From: Pseudomonas subflava
GTDB taxonomy: Bacteria > Pseudomonadota > Gammaproteobacteria > Pseudomonadales > Pseudomonadaceae
Assembly: GCF_023823685.1 (NCBI RefSeq)
Contig: NZ_JAMXBF010000013.1
Coordinates: 1-64,000 of the forward strand
Length of the DNA stretch: 64,000 nucleotides
Direction: 5' to 3'
Part shown: positions 42,421 through 56,252 of the stretch, in pieces
How positions within the stretch are numbered: position 1 is the first letter of the stretch
Layout: each line of letters opens with the position of its first letter
Notes under the pieces: model-generated
The model's database searches: none
Told to the model about the DNA's origin: nothing
Seen by the model: the letters and a program-made list of their open reading frames with translations, nothing else
Program-made: the position numbers and the translations under genes

Positions 42421-43763
42421 TGCAGGCCCTCCGCCGCCTGGGCGAACAGACGCCCACGCTCTTCGAAGTTCTTGAACATGTCCAGGCTGGCGCAGGCCGG
42501 CGACAGCAGCACGGCGTCGCCGGGTTCGGCCAGCTCGGCAGCGTGCTGCACGGCCTCGTCCAGGGTGCTCACGCGAACCAGCGGGGCGGCGTCGCCGAGC
42601 GCTTCGGCGAGGCGCTCGGCATCACGACCGAGCAGCACCACGGCGCGGCAGAACTTGGCCACCGGCGCCTTCAATGCGGAGAAATCGGCACCCTTGCCGT
42701 CGCCGCCGGCGATCAGCACCAGCTTGCCGGCGATGTCCGCGCCCAGGCCCTCGATGGCGGCCAGGGCGGCGCCGACGTTGGTGGCCTTGGAGTCGTCGTA
42801 GTAGCCCACGCCGCGCAGCTCGCGTACCCACTGGCAGCGGTGCGGCAGACCGGCGAAGCGACGCAGGGTGTCGAGCATCGCGGCGAACGGCAGGCCGACG
42901 GCGTGGCCGAGGGCCAGGGCCGCCAGGGCATTGGACTGGTTGTGCGCGCCGCGGATCTTCAGCTCGGCGGTCGGCATCAGGGTCTCGAACTGGAAGGCCA
43001 GTTGCTTATCGCCGTTCTCCTCGATCAGGCCGAAGCGCTTGAAGTCGGGCTTGCCCAGGCCGAAGGTCCAGCACGGCACCTGGTCGGCGATCAGCGGACG
43101 GGACAGGGCGTCATCGCGATTCACCACCACCTGTTTGGCGCCGCGGAAGATGCGGTGCTTGGCCAGGTGGTATTGGGCCATGCCGTCGTAGCGGTCCATG
43201 TGGTCTTCGCTGACGTTCAGGCAGGTGGCGACCTCGGCATTCAGGCGCTCGGTGGTCTCCAGCTGGAAGCTGGACAGTTCCAGCACGTACAGCTCGACAT
43301 CATCGCTGAGCAGCTCCAGCGCCGGGGTGCCGATATTGCCGCCGACCGCGACCTTCCTGCCGGCCGCCACCGCCATCTCGCCGACCAGGGTGGTGACGGT
43401 ACTCTTGGCGTTGGAGCCGGTGATGGCGATGATCGGCGCCTTGGCGTGGCGGGTGAACAGATCGATGTCGCCAGACATCTTCACGCCACGGGCCGCCGCC
43501 TCGCGCAGCGCCGGGGTGGCCAAGGCCAGGCCGGGGCTCACGTATAGCTCCGAGGCGCGGCACAGGAAGTCGACGTCCAGCTCGCCGCAGCGCACTTCCA
43601 CTTCGGGGTAGTCGCGCTGCAGGGTCGCCAGCTCCGGCGGGTTCGCGCGCGTGTCGGCCACGGCAAAGCGCACGCCCTGCTGCGCGAGGAAGCGCACCAG
43701 GGACATGCCGCTCTTGCCGAGGCCGACAACGATGCGGAACTGGTCGGAAGCGATCAGCGACAC
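42417..43763 (-). CDS. murD: UDP-N-acetylmuramoyl-L-alanine-D-glutamate ligase
   Basis: 448-residue second Mur ligase. N-terminal VVGLGKSGMS, ATP loop TGSNAKSTVT (115-124), the catalytic NVSEDHMDRY segment and YYDDSKATN. It starts with GTG, 6 bp after mraY; a GAGG site lies about 9 nt upstream, inside the end of mraY. Confidence 0.97.
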   Translation of the reverse strand: MSLIASDQFRIVVGLGKSGMSLVRFLAQQGVRFAVADTRANPPELATLQRDYPEVEVRCGELDVDFLCRASELYVSPGLALATPALREAAARGVKMSGDIDLFTRHAKAPIIAITGSNAKSTVTTLVGEMAVAAGRKVAVGGNIGTPALELLSDDVELYVLELSSFQLETTERLNAEVATCLNVSEDHMDRYDGMAQYHLAKHRIFRGAKQVVVNRDDALSRPLIADQVPCWTFGLGKPDFKRFGLIEENGDKQLAFQFETLMPTAELKIRGAHNQSNALAALALGHAVGLPFAAMLDTLRRFAGLPHRCQWVRELRGVGYYDDSKATNVGAALAAIEGLGADIAGKLVLIAGGDGKGADFSALKAPVAKFCRAVVLLGRDAERLAEALGDAAPLVRVSTLDEAVQHAAELAEPGDAVLLSPACASLDMFKNFEERGRLFAQAAEGLQ

Positions 43764-43769
43764 TCTCTA

Positions 43770-44852
43770 TTACCTCAGTTTCAACGTAGCCAGGCCGACC
43801 AGCACCAGGATCACGGTGATGATCCAGAAGCGCACGATCACGCGCGGCTCCGGCCAGCCTTTGAGTTCGAAGTGGTGGTGGATCGGCGCCATGCGGAACA
43901 CGCGCTTGCCGGTCAGCTTGAAGCTGGCGACCTGGATCATCACCGACAGGGTTTCCATGACGAACACGCCGCCCATGATGAACAGCACGACTTCCTGGCG
44001 GACGATCACGGCGATGGTGCCCAGCGCCGCGCCCAGGGCCAGGGCGCCGACGTCGCCCATGAAGACCTGGGCCGGGTAGGTGTTGAACCACAGGAAGCCC
44101 AGGCCGGCGCCGACCAGCGCGGCGCAGAACACGATCAGCTCACCGGCGCCCGGCACATAGGGGATCAGCAGGTACTCGGCGAATTTGATGTTGCCCGACA
44201 GGTAGCAGAAGATCGCCAGCGCGCCGGCCACCATCACGGTCGGCAGAATGGCCAGGCCGTCGAGGCCGTCGGTCAGGTTCACCGCGTTGCTGGTACCGAC
44301 GATGACGAAGTAGGTCAGCACGACGAAACCGACGCCCAGGGGAATGGCCACGTCCTTGAGCACCGGCAGGATCAGGGTGGTTTCCACCGGGTCCTGCGCG
44401 GTCATATAAAGGAAGACGGCGGCGGCCAGGCCGAACACCGACTGCCAGAAGTATTTCCAGCGGCTCGGCAGGCCGCGCGAGTTCTTCTCGATCACCTTGC
44501 GGTAGTCATCGACCCAGCCGATGGCGCCGAACGCCAGGGTCACGGCCAGCACCACCCACACGTAGCGGTTGGCCAGGTCGGCCCAGAGCAGGGTGCTCAC
44601 GGCGATGGCGGTGAGGATCAGCGCGCCGCCCATGGTCGGCGTGCCCTTCTTCGACAGGTGCGACTGCGGGCCGTCGTTGCGCACGGCCTGGCCGATCTGG
44701 CGGATCTGCAGGGTGCGGATCATCCAAGGCCCCAGCCAAAGCGACAGGGCCAGCGCGGTGAGCACGCCGAGAATCCCGCGCAGCGTCAGGTACTGGAACA
44801 CCCCGAAGCCGGTGTGGAACTGTTGCAGGTACTCGGCCAGCAGCAGCAGCAT
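43770..44852 (-). CDS. mraY: phospho-MurNAc-pentapeptide translocase
   Basis: 360 residues, ten membrane helices. It transfers phospho-MurNAc-pentapeptide to undecaprenyl phosphate, forming lipid [15 protein letters not shown] and [10 protein letters not shown] (Mg/active-site Asps), and the C-terminal [13 protein letters not shown] (HHH motif) are all present. The murF stop lies 2 bp upstream. Confidence 0.98.
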   Translation of the reverse strand: MLLLLAEYLQQFHTGFGVFQYLTLRGILGVLTALALSLWLGPWMIRTLQIRQIGQAVRNDGPQSHLSKKGTPTMGGALILTAIAVSTLLWADLANRYVWVVLAVTLAFGAIGWVDDYRKVIEKNSRGLPSRWKYFWQSVFGLAAAVFLYMTAQDPVETTLILPVLKDVAIPLGVGFVVLTYFVIVGTSNAVNLTDGLDGLAILPTVMVAGALAIFCYLSGNIKFAEYLLIPYVPGAGELIVFCAALVGAGLGFLWFNTYPAQVFMGDVGALALGAALGTIAVIVRQEVVLFIMGGVFVMETLSVMIQVASFKLTGKRVFRMAPIHHHFELKGWPEPRVIVRFWIITVILVLVGLATLKLR

Positions 44853-44854
44853 GA

Positions 44855-46228
44855 TTAGTGAGCCTCCCCGGATGCCCGTTGCAGCAGCGCGTCGACGACC
44901 TTGTCCATCGCTGCGCTGCGCGAGCCTTTAATTAGAATGGTTGTATCGCCCAACTCGCCGCGGAGCGCGTCGATCAGGCTGGCTTGTTCGGCAAAATGAC
45001 GGCCTTTTTCGCCGAAGGCCGCGACGGCGTGAGCCATCAGTGGCCCCACGGCGTAGAGCGCATCGACCTTGCCGGCGGCGTGGGCGCCGACATCGCGATG
45101 GCCCTGCTCGGCCCACTTGCCCAGCTCGCCCATGTCTCCCAGCACCAGGACGGTGCGACCGGAAAAGCCGGCGAGTATATCCACCGCCGCGCACATGGAC
45201 AGCGGGTTGGCGTTGTAGCTGTCATCGATCACCCGCACCCCGTTCGGCGCCAGGCTGGCTACGGCGCGGCCCTTGACCGGCTGCAGCGCTTCCAGGCCCT
45301 GGCGAATCCCGACCGACGGCACGCCGAGGGCATGCGCCGCGGCGGCGGCGGCCAGGGCATTGGCCACGCTGTGTTCGCCCAGCAGGTTGAGCTGGATGCG
45401 CGCCTCGCCAGCGACGCCGACCAGGGCGAAGCCGGCGCAGCCACGGGCATCGCGCCACAGCTCGCTGGCGCGCACATCGGCGGATTGTTCGTGCAGGGCG
45501 AAGCTCAGCACCTGGCGGCCCCGGGCACGTGCCTGCCAAGTGGCGAAGGCCTTGTCGTCGCGATTGAGCACGGCGACGCCCTGCTCGCTCAGGCCCTCGA
45601 GGATTTCGCCCTTGGCCTCGACGATCTTCTCCGGCCCGCCGAACTCGCCCACATGGGCCAGACCGGCATTGGTAATGATCGCCACGTCCGGCTTGGTCAG
45701 GCCGACGGTGTAGGCGATCTCGCCGACATGGTTGGCGCCCAGCTCGATCACCGCCCCGACGTGCTCGGGCGCCAGTTCCAGCAGGGTCAGCGGCGCGCCG
45801 AGGTCGTTGTTGAGGTTGCCGCGGGTGGCCAGCACCGGGCCGTTCAGGCCGACGCGTAGGATGCTGGCGAGCATTTCCTTGACGGTGGTCTTGCCGCTGG
45901 AGCCGGTGATGGCGGCCAGGGGCTTGGCAAAGGCGGCGCGGTTCAGCGCACCGAGCTGGCCCAGGGCGATGCGGGTGTCGGCGACCAGCAGCTGCGGCAG
46001 CGGCGCATCGGCGACCTCGCGCTGCACCAGGGCGGCGACGGCGCCCTTGGCGGCGACGTCGGCCAGATAGTCGTGGCCGTCGAAGTTCGGCCCGACCAGG
46101 GCGATGAACAACTGACCGGCCTCGATCTTGCGACTGTCGGTGGAGACCGCGGAGAACGCCACGTCGGCGCCCACTAGACAGGCATCCAGGGTCTGGGCCA
46201 CCTCGCTCAGCAGCAGCGGCTTAAGCAT
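44855..46228 (-). CDS. murF: UDP-MurNAc-tripeptide-D-alanyl-D-alanine ligase
   Basis: 457-residue last cytoplasmic Mur ligase. ATP loop [11 protein letters not shown] (108-118), [24 protein letters not shown] and VLGDMGELG are MurF-specific. I start it at MLKPLLL, overlapping the murE stop by 8 bp; the longer frame is antisense-like and lacks MurF sequence. Confidence 0.97.
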   Translation of the reverse strand: MLKPLLLSEVAQTLDACLVGADVAFSAVSTDSRKIEAGQLFIALVGPNFDGHDYLADVAAKGAVAALVQREVADAPLPQLLVADTRIALGQLGALNRAAFAKPLAAITGSSGKTTVKEMLASILRVGLNGPVLATRGNLNNDLGAPLTLLELAPEHVGAVIELGANHVGEIAYTVGLTKPDVAIITNAGLAHVGEFGGPEKIVEAKGEILEGLSEQGVAVLNRDDKAFATWQARARGRQVLSFALHEQSADVRASELWRDARGCAGFALVGVAGEARIQLNLLGEHSVANALAAAAAAHALGVPSVGIRQGLEALQPVKGRAVASLAPNGVRVIDDSYNANPLSMCAAVDILAGFSGRTVLVLGDMGELGKWAEQGHRDVGAHAAGKVDALYAVGPLMAHAVAAFGEKGRHFAEQASLIDALRGELGDTTILIKGSRSAAMDKVVDALLQRASGEAH

Positions 46229-47683
46229 GGACGGCCTCCCAGGCCTGCAGGGCCTTGGTGGTTTCTTCCAGGTCGGAGAACGGGTGGCGCACGTCGGCGA
46301 TCTCCTGATAATCCTCGTGCCCCTTGCCCGCCAGCAGGACCACGTCGCCAACGCTTGCCGCGGCGATCAGGCGGGCGATGGCATCGCCACGTCCGTGAAC
46401 GAACTCGGCGGCTTCGGGCTTGGCGAAGCCAGCGCGGATATCCGCGACGATCACGGCCGGGTCTTCGCTGCGCGGGTTGTCGTCTGTCACCAGCACGACG
46501 TCGGCGAGGCGCTCGGCAACCTGGGCCATCAGCGGGCGCTTGCCGCGGTCACGGTCGCCGCCGCAGCCGAACAGGCACAGCAGCCGGCCGGTGACATGCG
46601 GACGCAGCGCCTCGAGCACCTTCTCCAGCGCATCCGGGGTATGCGCGTAGTCGACCACCACCAATGGGCGGTCCTCGCCACCGAAGCGCTGCATGCGGCC
46701 GACCGGCCCCTGCAGCTGCGGCAGCACGCGCAGGATCTCGTCCAGGCCATGCCCCAGACCGAGCAGCGCGCCGACCACGGCCAGCAGGTTGCTCAGATTG
46801 AAGCGGCCGAGCAGCGGGCTGCGCAGTAGTCCCTCGCCCTGCGGCGTGACGACATGCGCCCACACGCCATGATCGTCGAAGCGCGCCTCGCGGCAGAACA
46901 GGTACGCACTGGCGTCGCTCAGGCTGTAGCCGATCAACCGCGACTCGCTGGGCTGCGCGGCCAGTTCGCGACCGAAGGCGTCGTCCAGGTTGACCACCCG
47001 CGCCTTCAGGCTCGGCCAGGCGAACAGCTTGGCCTTGGCGGCGCCATAGGCCTCCATGCTGCCGTGGTAGTCCAGGTGATCGCGGGACAGGTTGGTGTAC
47101 ACCGCCACGTCGAAGTCCAGCGCCGCCACACGACCCTGGTCGAGCCCGTGGGAGGAAACCTCCATGGCCACGGCACGAGCGCCGGCCTGCTTCAGCTCGG
47201 CCAGAGTCGCCTGCACCGAGACCGGGTCCGGCGTGGTGTGGCGGCCGCTCTGCAGCGCCTCGAAGAAGCCGGTGCCAAGGGTGCCGACGATGCCGCAGCG
47301 CTCGCCCAGCAGATCCAGCGCCTGGGCGACAAGTTGGCTGACGCTGGTCTTGCCGTTGGTACCGGTGACGCCGACCAGCCGCAGGGCGCGACTTGGCTCG
47401 CCGTAGAAGCGGCCGGCGATGGCGGACAGCTGGCCGGCCAGGCCCTTGATCGACACCAGCTCGGCGCTGTGCGCGGTCATGACGCTGGCGCCTTCGGCCT
47501 CGTAGGCGATGGCGGCGGCGCCGCGAGCCACGGCGTCGGCGATGTGCGCACGGCCGTCCTGAGCCAGACCGGGCACGGCGAGAAAAAGGTCGCCGGGGCG
47601 CACCTTGCGGCTGTCCAGCGTGAGCTCACGAATCAGCGCATTACCCTGCGCCTGCGGCAGCAATTGATTGAGCGGCATGGGCA

Positions 47684-47684
<1 letters not shown>
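46221..47684 (-). CDS. murE: UDP-MurNAc-L-Ala-D-Glu:meso-diaminopimelate ligase
   Basis: 487-residue third Mur ligase. ATP loop VTGTNGKTSVSQ (107-118), carbamylated-Lys region around YHGSMEAYGAAKAKLF, and DNPRSEDP, the DNPR motif that selects meso-diaminopimelate over lysine. The first ATG overlaps the ftsI stop (TGATG); a second ATG two codons later is an alternative. It overlaps murF by 8 bp. Confidence 0.97.
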
Positions 47685-49721
<2,037 letters not shown>

Positions 49722-49725
<4 letters not shown>

Positions 49726-50663
49726 CGCACTTTCTCCGCCACGCGCATCACCGCACTGCGCGAGCGCGGGTTGGCCTTCAGCTCCGCGTCGCCAGCGTAG
49801 ATCGGCTTGCCCAGCAGCTTGAGGCGCGGCTCGAAGGCCTTGGGGATGATCGGCAGGTCGCGCGGCAGCTTGTCCGCCTCGCCCTTGGCCTGGCGCTTCA
49901 TGAACTGTTTGACGATGCGGTCTTCCAGCGAGTGGAAGCTGATCACCACCAGACGACCACCGACGGCGAGCGACTCCAGCGCGGCGTCGAGTCCGCGTTC
50001 CAGATCGCCCAGCTCGTTATTGACGTGAATGCGCAGCCCCTGGAAAGCACGGGTCGCCGGATTCTTGCCCTTCTCCCAGGCGGGATTGGCGTCGGTCAGC
50101 ACCTGCGCCAGGTCGGCGGTACGCTCGAACGGCTTTTCACCACGGCGCTGTACCACGGCGCGGGCCATGCGCTTGGCGAAGCGCTCTTCGCCGTATTCCT
50201 TGAATACCCGGGCGATCTCATCCTCGTCCGCGGTAGCGATGAACTGGGCGGCGCTGACGCCGGCTTCCGGATTCATGCGCATGTCGAGCGGGCCGTCATT
50301 GAGGAAACTGAAGCCGCGCTCGGCGTCGTCCAGCTGCGGCGAGGACACGCCGAGATCCAGCAGCACGCCATCGACCCGGCCCGCCAGGCCGCGCGCCGAC
50401 GCTTCGTCGCCCAGCTCGGCGAAGCTGCGCTGTACAACGACGAAGCGGCCGTCTTCGGCCGCCAGTGCATTCCCCGTTGCGATGGCTTGTGGGTCCTTGT
50501 CGAACCCGAGCAGCCGACCGTCTGGCCCGAGCCTTTCGAGAATCAACCGACTGTGCCCGCCCCTCCCGAAGGTGCCGTCCAGATAGCAGCCATCGGCGCG
50601 CACGGCGAGGGCCTCGACGGCCTCGTCGAGCAGCACGGTGATGTGACGGTAGCTGCTGGTCAT
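49722..50663 (-). CDS. rsmH: 16S rRNA (cytosine1402-N4)-methyltransferase
   Basis: 313 residues. It methylates C1402 of 16S rRNA together with RsmI, whose gene lies just beyond rnpB. SAM loop [12 protein letters not shown] (27-38), [12 protein letters not shown], and the C-terminal [15 protein letters not shown] use the ATG for MTSSYRH, which gives the family's usual length; a GTG three codons earlier overlaps the mraZ stop (GTGA) and is possible. It overlaps ftsL by 4 bp. Confidence 0.97.
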
Positions 50664-50668
50664 GGTGG

Positions 50669-51124
50669 TCACAGGATCAGGTCGCGCAGGTCGTCCGGCA
50701 GAGCGCCGGGTTGTTTGATGGCAGCCAGGTCGGCGTCTGCAAGCGCGTTCCAGGCATCTTCGTTCCAGAGTTGGAATTTGTTCAGCTGGCCGACCAGCAT
50801 CGCGTGCTTGTCGAGGCCGGCATGGGTGCGCAGACGCGGCGGTACGAGGAAACGACCACTGCCGTCCAGCTCGATGTCCACGGCGTTGCCGATCAGCAGG
50901 CGCTGCAGGCGGCGGGTTTCTTCGCGCAGGGAAGGCAGGTCGCGGAGTTTGGCCTCGATCAGCTCCCACTCGGGCAGCGGATAGACGCAGAGACAGGGGT
51001 CGACGGCATCAATCGTCACGATGAGCTGACCAGCACAACGCGCAACGAGCTCCTCACGATACCGACTAGGCATCGCGAGTCTCCCCTTGGCATCAAGGCT
51101 GATGGCGTTAGCTCCGCGAAACAA
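50669..51124 (-). CDS. mraZ: transcriptional regulator MraZ
   Basis: 151 residues, two AbrB-like swapped-hairpin halves, each with a D-x-x-G-R motif ([11 protein letters not shown] near residue 10, [11 protein letters not shown] near residue 80). MraZ forms ring oligomers and represses its own dcw operon through tandem TGGGN/GTGGN boxes, which are present upstream. The start codon is TTG with a GGGGAAG site; this may help keep the repressor low. Confidence 0.97.
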   Translation of the reverse strand: MFRGANAISLDAKGRLAMPSRYREELVARCAGQLIVTIDAVDPCLCVYPLPEWELIEAKLRDLPSLREETRRLQRLLIGNAVDIELDGSGRFLVPPRLRTHAGLDKHAMLVGQLNKFQLWNEDAWNALADADLAAIKQPGALPDDLRDLIL

Positions 51125-51157
51125 GGCTGCGCTTCCCCACTGTGATTAGCTTTCCGT

Positions 51158-51192
51158 GCCCCTATGACCCACTTTCTTCCACTTTGTGCCAC
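51158..51192 (-). promoter_or_regulatory. MraZ operator: four direct repeats at 10-bp spacing
   Basis: On the minus strand GTGGC (51192-51188), GTGGA (51182-51178), GTGGG (51172-51168) and GGGGC (51162-51158) lie exactly 10 bp apart, one per helical turn. This matches the known MraZ operator type (short G-rich boxes separated by 5 nt). They sit just downstream of the promoter start, so bound MraZ would block initiation or clearance. Confidence 0.85.
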
Positions 51193-51200
51193 TTCGGCAC

Positions 51201-51230
51201 ACTATAGAAATGCGGGCACCCCAGCGTCAA
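51201..51230 (-). promoter_or_regulatory. main dcw promoter (PmraZ)
   Basis: Minus-strand TTGACG (51230-51225) and TATAGT (51206-51201) are 18 bp apart: five of six matches each. Transcription would start near 51195, about 70 nt before the mraZ start and at the edge of the MraZ boxes. Confidence 0.8.
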
Positions 51231-51235
51231 GGCGC

Positions 51236-51426
51236 GCCAAATAGGAAAAATCCTTATGGGACGGCGATTTAGCGAATTAAGGAGAGGTTTGGAAGAAGCG
51301 AAACGGGGGCTTTTTTGAGACGAATTTGAGCGACTTCAGCGAGCTGAATTTCAAACTTAAAGTAGTTTCTTAAGAGTAAGATTTTTTCGGTATTACGAGC
51401 GGGGCGAGAAGAAGCAGAAGAAAGGA
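51236..51426 (-). other. AT-rich gap between rnpB and the mraZ promoter
   Basis: About 190 bp with no gene. It is markedly richer in A and T than its surroundings and has purine-rich runs (GAAGAAGCAGAAG) and a TTCAGC/GCTGAA hairpin near 51330-51350. It should hold the processed 3' trailer of rnpB and sequences upstream of PmraZ. I see no clear terminator for rnpB. Confidence 0.5.
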
Positions 51427-51776
51427 GGAGAGTCGATCTGTAAGCCGGGTTCTGTCGAGGACAGTCATTCCTCTACGACGCACATCGCTGTACGCCTCTA
51501 GCAACCTACCCGGTTCCAGCGCGGGCCACGCCGATGGAACCCTATTTGGTCTTGCTCCGAGTGGGGTTTGCCTAGCCACGAACTGTTACCAGCCGTGCGG
51601 TGCGCTCTTACCGCACCTTTTCACCCTTACCGGCGCTTGCGCGCTTAGGCGGTTATTTTCTGTGGCACTTTCCGTAGGCTCGCGCCTCCCAGGCGTTACC
51701 TGGCACTCTGCCCTATGGAGCCCGGACTTTCCTCCCCCTTCCAGATGGAAGGCAGCGACTGTCCGATCGACTCTCC
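51427..51776 (-). ncRNA. rnpB: RNase P RNA (class A)
   Basis: About 350 nt, catalytic RNA that matures tRNA 5' ends. The ends pair as a 12-bp P1 helix: GGAGAGTCGATC at 51776-51765 with its complement at 51438-51427. The 5' part CGGACAGTCGCTGCC, the GAGGAAAGTCCGGGCTCC core (CR-I) and the 3' part with ACAGAACCCGGCTTACAG (P4 strand) are as in gammaproteobacterial RNAs. The location between rsmI and mraZ is as in P. aeruginosa. Ends are set from P1 and are accurate to a few nt. Confidence 0.95.
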
Positions 51777-51814
51777 GCCGCCAAGGGTAGCGAGGCAAGC
51801 CGTCGAGAACAAGC

Positions 51815-52681
51815 TCAGGACGACTTCTGCCGATCGAGCGCCGCCTGATAGAGCAGATTCTTGCGCACTCCGGTGATCTCCGCAGCCAGCGCCGCCGCAC
51901 GCTTGACGGGCATCTCGCCGAGGAGCAGATCCAGCACCCGCAGCGCCTCCGCGGACAGCGCATCGTCACCTTCCGGCGCGCGCCAGCCGGCCACAAGGAT
52001 CACGCACTCGCCGCGCTGCTGGTTGCTGTCGGACGCCACCCAGTCATGCAATTCGGCCAAGGGGAGCCCTTGGAGGGTCTCGAATGTCTTGGTCAGCTCG
52101 CGACCGAGCACGGCCAGCCGCTCGCCACCGAAGACGTCGCGCATGTCTGCCAGAGACTCGAGCAGACGATGAGGAGCCTCGTAATAGATAAGAGTGCGCG
52201 CATCTTCCCTGACCTGCTCCAGTCGCGCCCGACGGCCGACCGACTTGGCCGGCAGAAACCCTTCGAAGGCGAAGCGGTCCGACGGCAGGCCGGCCGCCGA
52301 GAGTGCCGCGATCAGGGCGCAAGCCCCGGGCACCGGCACCACCCGCACGCCGGCGGCGCGCGCGGCGCCCACGAGGTGAAAGCCCGGGTCGGAGATCAAC
52401 GGCGTGCCGGCATCGGAGATCAGCGCCACATCCTCGCCAGCCTGCAAGCGCGCGAGAAAACGCCCGCCCTGGTCACGCTCGTTGTGCTCATGGCAGGCGG
52501 CCAGCGGCGTGGCGATGCCGAAGTGCTGCAACAGGCGCAAGGAGTGCCGGGTGTCCTCCGCCGCGATCAGCGAGACCTCGCCGAGCACCCGCAGCGCACG
52601 CGCAGAGATATCGTCCAGATTGCCGATGGGCGTGGCGACCACGTACAGCGTGCCAGTGGCGGGAACGGCGGAAACGCTCAC
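51815..52681 (-). CDS. rsmI: 16S rRNA (cytidine1402-2'-O)-methyltransferase
   Basis: 288-residue tetrapyrrole-methylase-fold enzyme, partner of RsmH at C1402. [16 protein letters not shown] starts the fold; [16 protein letters not shown] (SAM site) and the YYEAPHRL motif follow. I choose the GTG before SVSAVPATG; the frame's upstream ATG lies in the divergent promoter of lpoA. It diverges from lpoA as yraL does from yraM in E. coli. Confidence 0.95.
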   Translation of the reverse strand: MSVSAVPATGTLYVVATPIGNLDDISARALRVLGEVSLIAAEDTRHSLRLLQHFGIATPLAACHEHNERDQGGRFLARLQAGEDVALISDAGTPLISDPGFHLVGAARAAGVRVVPVPGACALIAALSAAGLPSDRFAFEGFLPAKSVGRRARLEQVREDARTLIYYEAPHRLLESLADMRDVFGGERLAVLGRELTKTFETLQGLPLAELHDWVASDSNQQRGECVILVAGWRAPEGDDALSAEALRVLDLLLGEMPVKRAAALAAEITGVRKNLLYQAALDRQKSS

Positions 52682-52763
52682 AGGCGCACCTCGAATGACC
52701 TCGGAAAGCGCGCATTGTAGCCCGTTTCGAGCCCCCGACATCGCATGGGCGGCGGTGCTTGGG

Positions 52764-52769
52764 TACAAT
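52764..52769 (+). promoter_or_regulatory. -10 box of the lpoA operon
   Basis: TACAAT preceded by GCTTGGG, 41 nt before the lpoA ATG. The -35 is not clear. It lies between the divergent rsmI and lpoA. Confidence 0.5.
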
Positions 52770-52810
52770 CGCGCCTTCCTTAAAGCTGATCAGTACCGGG
52801 AACGTATTCG

Positions 52811-54622
52811 ATGATCGCCTGCCTGCGCCCGCTGTCCATCCTCTGTCTCGCCGGCCTGCTCGCCGCTTGCGCCGGGTCGCCCTCGTCCGGTCTGGGCGAG
52901 CTGCCCCGCACGCCCCAGGCCAGCATCGACCAGCTGCTGCAGCAGGCCGGACAAGCCGAACCGGAACAGGCCGCGCTGCTGCGCCTCTCGGCGGCGGATC
53001 TGGCCTACCGGCAGCAGGACATTGGTCGCGCCACGCGCATCCTCAGCGAAACGCCGAAAGACGGCCTGAAGCCGGCCCAGCAGGTCTTCGCCGCCACGCT
53101 CGAAGCCGAGCTGGCCATGGCGCGCGACAAGCCGAAGAGTGCACTCAAGGCGCTGCAGCACCCCAGCCTGGAGCGCCTGGGCGAGCTGCCGGTGGAGCTG
53201 CAGATCCGCACCCAACTGGTTCGCGCTCGCGCCCTGGAAGCCGACGGCCAGCTGCAAGCCGCCGCCCGCGAGCGCGTGTTCATTGCCCCCCTGCTGTCCG
53301 GCGAGGCCGCCAAGGATAATCACGAAACCATCTGGAGCCTGGTGTCGAGGCTGCCGCAGAGCCAGCTGACCAGCTCCGGCGACAGCGATCTGGACGGCTG
53401 GATGAGCCTGGCCCTGGCCACCAAGACGTTCGGCACACCCGACCAGCAACTGGCCGCCATCGAAGACTGGAAAGCCCAGCACCCGCAACACCCTGCGGCC
53501 GAGCAACTGCCGGCGCCGCTGGCGAAACTCAAGGAGCTGGCCGGCCAGCCACTGCAGAAGATCGCCCTGTTGCTGCCGCAGGACGGCCAGCTGGCCGCGG
53601 TGGCCCGCGCCCTGCGCGACGGCTTCCTGTCCGCGCACTATCAGGCTCAGCAGGCCGGGCAGAATCCCCCGGAAGTGGTGCTGTACGACAGCTCGCGCCT
53701 GTCTTCGCTGGACGACTTCTACCGCCAGGCCCAGGCCGATGGCGTGCAACTGGTGGTCGGCCCGCTGGAGAAGCCACTGGTGAAGCAGCTCAGCGACCGC
53801 CCGCAACTGCCGCTGACCACCCTGGCGCTGAACTATAGCGACGCCGGTCGCGAGGCTCCGGCCCAGCTGTTCCAGTTCGGCCTGGCCGCCGAGGACGAAG
53901 CCCGCGAAGTCGCCCGTCGTGCCTGGGCCGATGGCATGCGCAGCGCCGTCGCCCTGGTGCCGCGCGGGGAATGGGGCAACCGCGTGCTGGCCGCCTTCCA
54001 GCAGAGCTGGCAAGCCGCCGGCGGCAACCTGATCGCCGCCGAGCACGTCGACCAGCCGGTGGAGCTGGCCCAGCAGATCGCCGATCTGCTGCAACTGCGC
54101 CAGAGCGAGGCGCGCGCCAAGCGCCTGCAGAACACCCTGGGCACCCAGCTGGCGGCCCTGCCCTCGCGCCGCCAGGACATCGATTTCATCTTCCTCGCCG
54201 CCACCCCGCAGCAGGCTCAGCAGATCAAGCCGACCCTGGCGTTCCAGTACGCCGGCGACCTGCCGGTCTATGCCACTTCGCATCTGTACAGCGGCGGCCA
54301 TAACCCGACCCAGTATCGGGACCTCGAAGGCATCCGCTTCTGCGAGACCCCCTGGTTGCTGGATGCCAACGATCCGCTGCGCCAGCAGGTCGACCGCCAG
54401 TGGCCGCAGGCCGCCGGCAGCCTGGGCCGCCTCTACGCGATGGGCGTCGATGCCTTCCGCCTCGCTCCGCGCCTGAGTCAGCTGAAAGCCCTGCCGGACA
54501 GCCGCGTAGAAGGCCTCTCTGGCAACCTGAGCCTGAATCAGGCCCAGCGCATCGAGCGCAGCCTGCCCTGGGCCGAGTTCCGCGACGGCCAGGTGCAGCG
54601 CCTGCCGGATGCCATCCATTAA
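52811..54622 (+). CDS. lpoA: penicillin-binding protein activator LpoA (LppC family)
   Basis: 603-residue outer-membrane lipoprotein (lipobox LLAA-C20). The N-terminal half (about 30-245) is TPR-like helical; the C-terminal half (about 250-600) has the periplasmic-binding-protein fold, with IALLLPQDGQLAAVARALRDGF and VVGPLEKPLV typical of the family. In E. coli LpoA stimulates PBP1a. Together with lpoP this window encodes probable activators for both class A synthases. Its end overlaps yraN by 14 bp. Confidence 0.92.
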   Translation: MIACLRPLSILCLAGLLAACAGSPSSGLGELPRTPQASIDQLLQQAGQAEPEQAALLRLSAADLAYRQQDIGRATRILSETPKDGLKPAQQVFAATLEAELAMARDKPKSALKALQHPSLERLGELPVELQIRTQLVRARALEADGQLQAAARERVFIAPLLSGEAAKDNHETIWSLVSRLPQSQLTSSGDSDLDGWMSLALATKTFGTPDQQLAAIEDWKAQHPQHPAAEQLPAPLAKLKELAGQPLQKIALLLPQDGQLAAVARALRDGFLSAHYQAQQAGQNPPEVVLYDSSRLSSLDDFYRQAQADGVQLVVGPLEKPLVKQLSDRPQLPLTTLALNYSDAGREAPAQLFQFGLAAEDEAREVARRAWADGMRSAVALVPRGEWGNRVLAAFQQSWQAAGGNLIAAEHVDQPVELAQQIADLLQLRQSEARAKRLQNTLGTQLAALPSRRQDIDFIFLAATPQQAQQIKPTLAFQYAGDLPVYATSHLYSGGHNPTQYRDLEGIRFCETPWLLDANDPLRQQVDRQWPQAAGSLGRLYAMGVDAFRLAPRLSQLKALPDSRVEGLSGNLSLNQAQRIERSLPWAEFRDGQVQRLPDAIH

Positions 54623-54974
54623 CACCCGCCAGGCCAGCGGACGCGCCGCCGAGCATCAGGCGCTCGAGCATCTGCAGCGGCACGGCCTGCGCCTGCTGAC
54701 GCAGAACTGGAGCTGCCGCGGCGGCGAGCTCGATCTGGTCATGCTCGACGGCGATACAGTAGTATTCGTCGAAGTCCGCTATCGCAAGCATGCGGCCTGG
54801 GGCGGCGCCCTGGAGAGCGTCGACGCCCGTAAGCGTCAGCGCCTGATCCTCGCCGCCGAGCTGTTCCTGCAGCGCGAGCAGCGCTGGAGCAGGCAGCCCT
54901 GCCGCTTCGACGTGGTGGCGATCGGCCCCGGCGATAGCGGACTGAACTGGCTACGCAACGCTTTCGAAACGTGA
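54609..54974 (+). CDS. yraN: YraN family protein (UPF0102)
   Basis: 121 residues with the endonuclease-like fold: GRAAEHQALEHL, then NWSCRGGELDLVMLD and VVFVEVRYRKH give the E-x-D-x-E-V-K-like arrangement of Holliday-junction-resolvase relatives, here with Arg at the usual Lys. Activity is not established. It overlaps lpoA by 14 bp and is followed by a gap of 126 bp in which gmhA may have its own promoter. Confidence 0.9.
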   Translation: MPSINTRQASGRAAEHQALEHLQRHGLRLLTQNWSCRGGELDLVMLDGDTVVFVEVRYRKHAAWGGALESVDARKRQRLILAAELFLQREQRWSRQPCRFDVVAIGPGDSGLNWLRNAFET

Positions 54975-55025
54975 ATAGGCCCGATCAAGGATTTCAAGTC
55001 GACCCGCGGCGCCTCCCTCAGGTAA

Positions 55026-56224
<1,199 letters not shown>

Positions 56225-56252
56225 CCGCTGCGGCTTCGTACCCGCGCATACG

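Noticed and set aside
52790..54625. 611-codon open frame antisense to lpoA
   Set aside because: Same shadow effect; the plus-strand LpoA has a lipobox and family sequence throughout.
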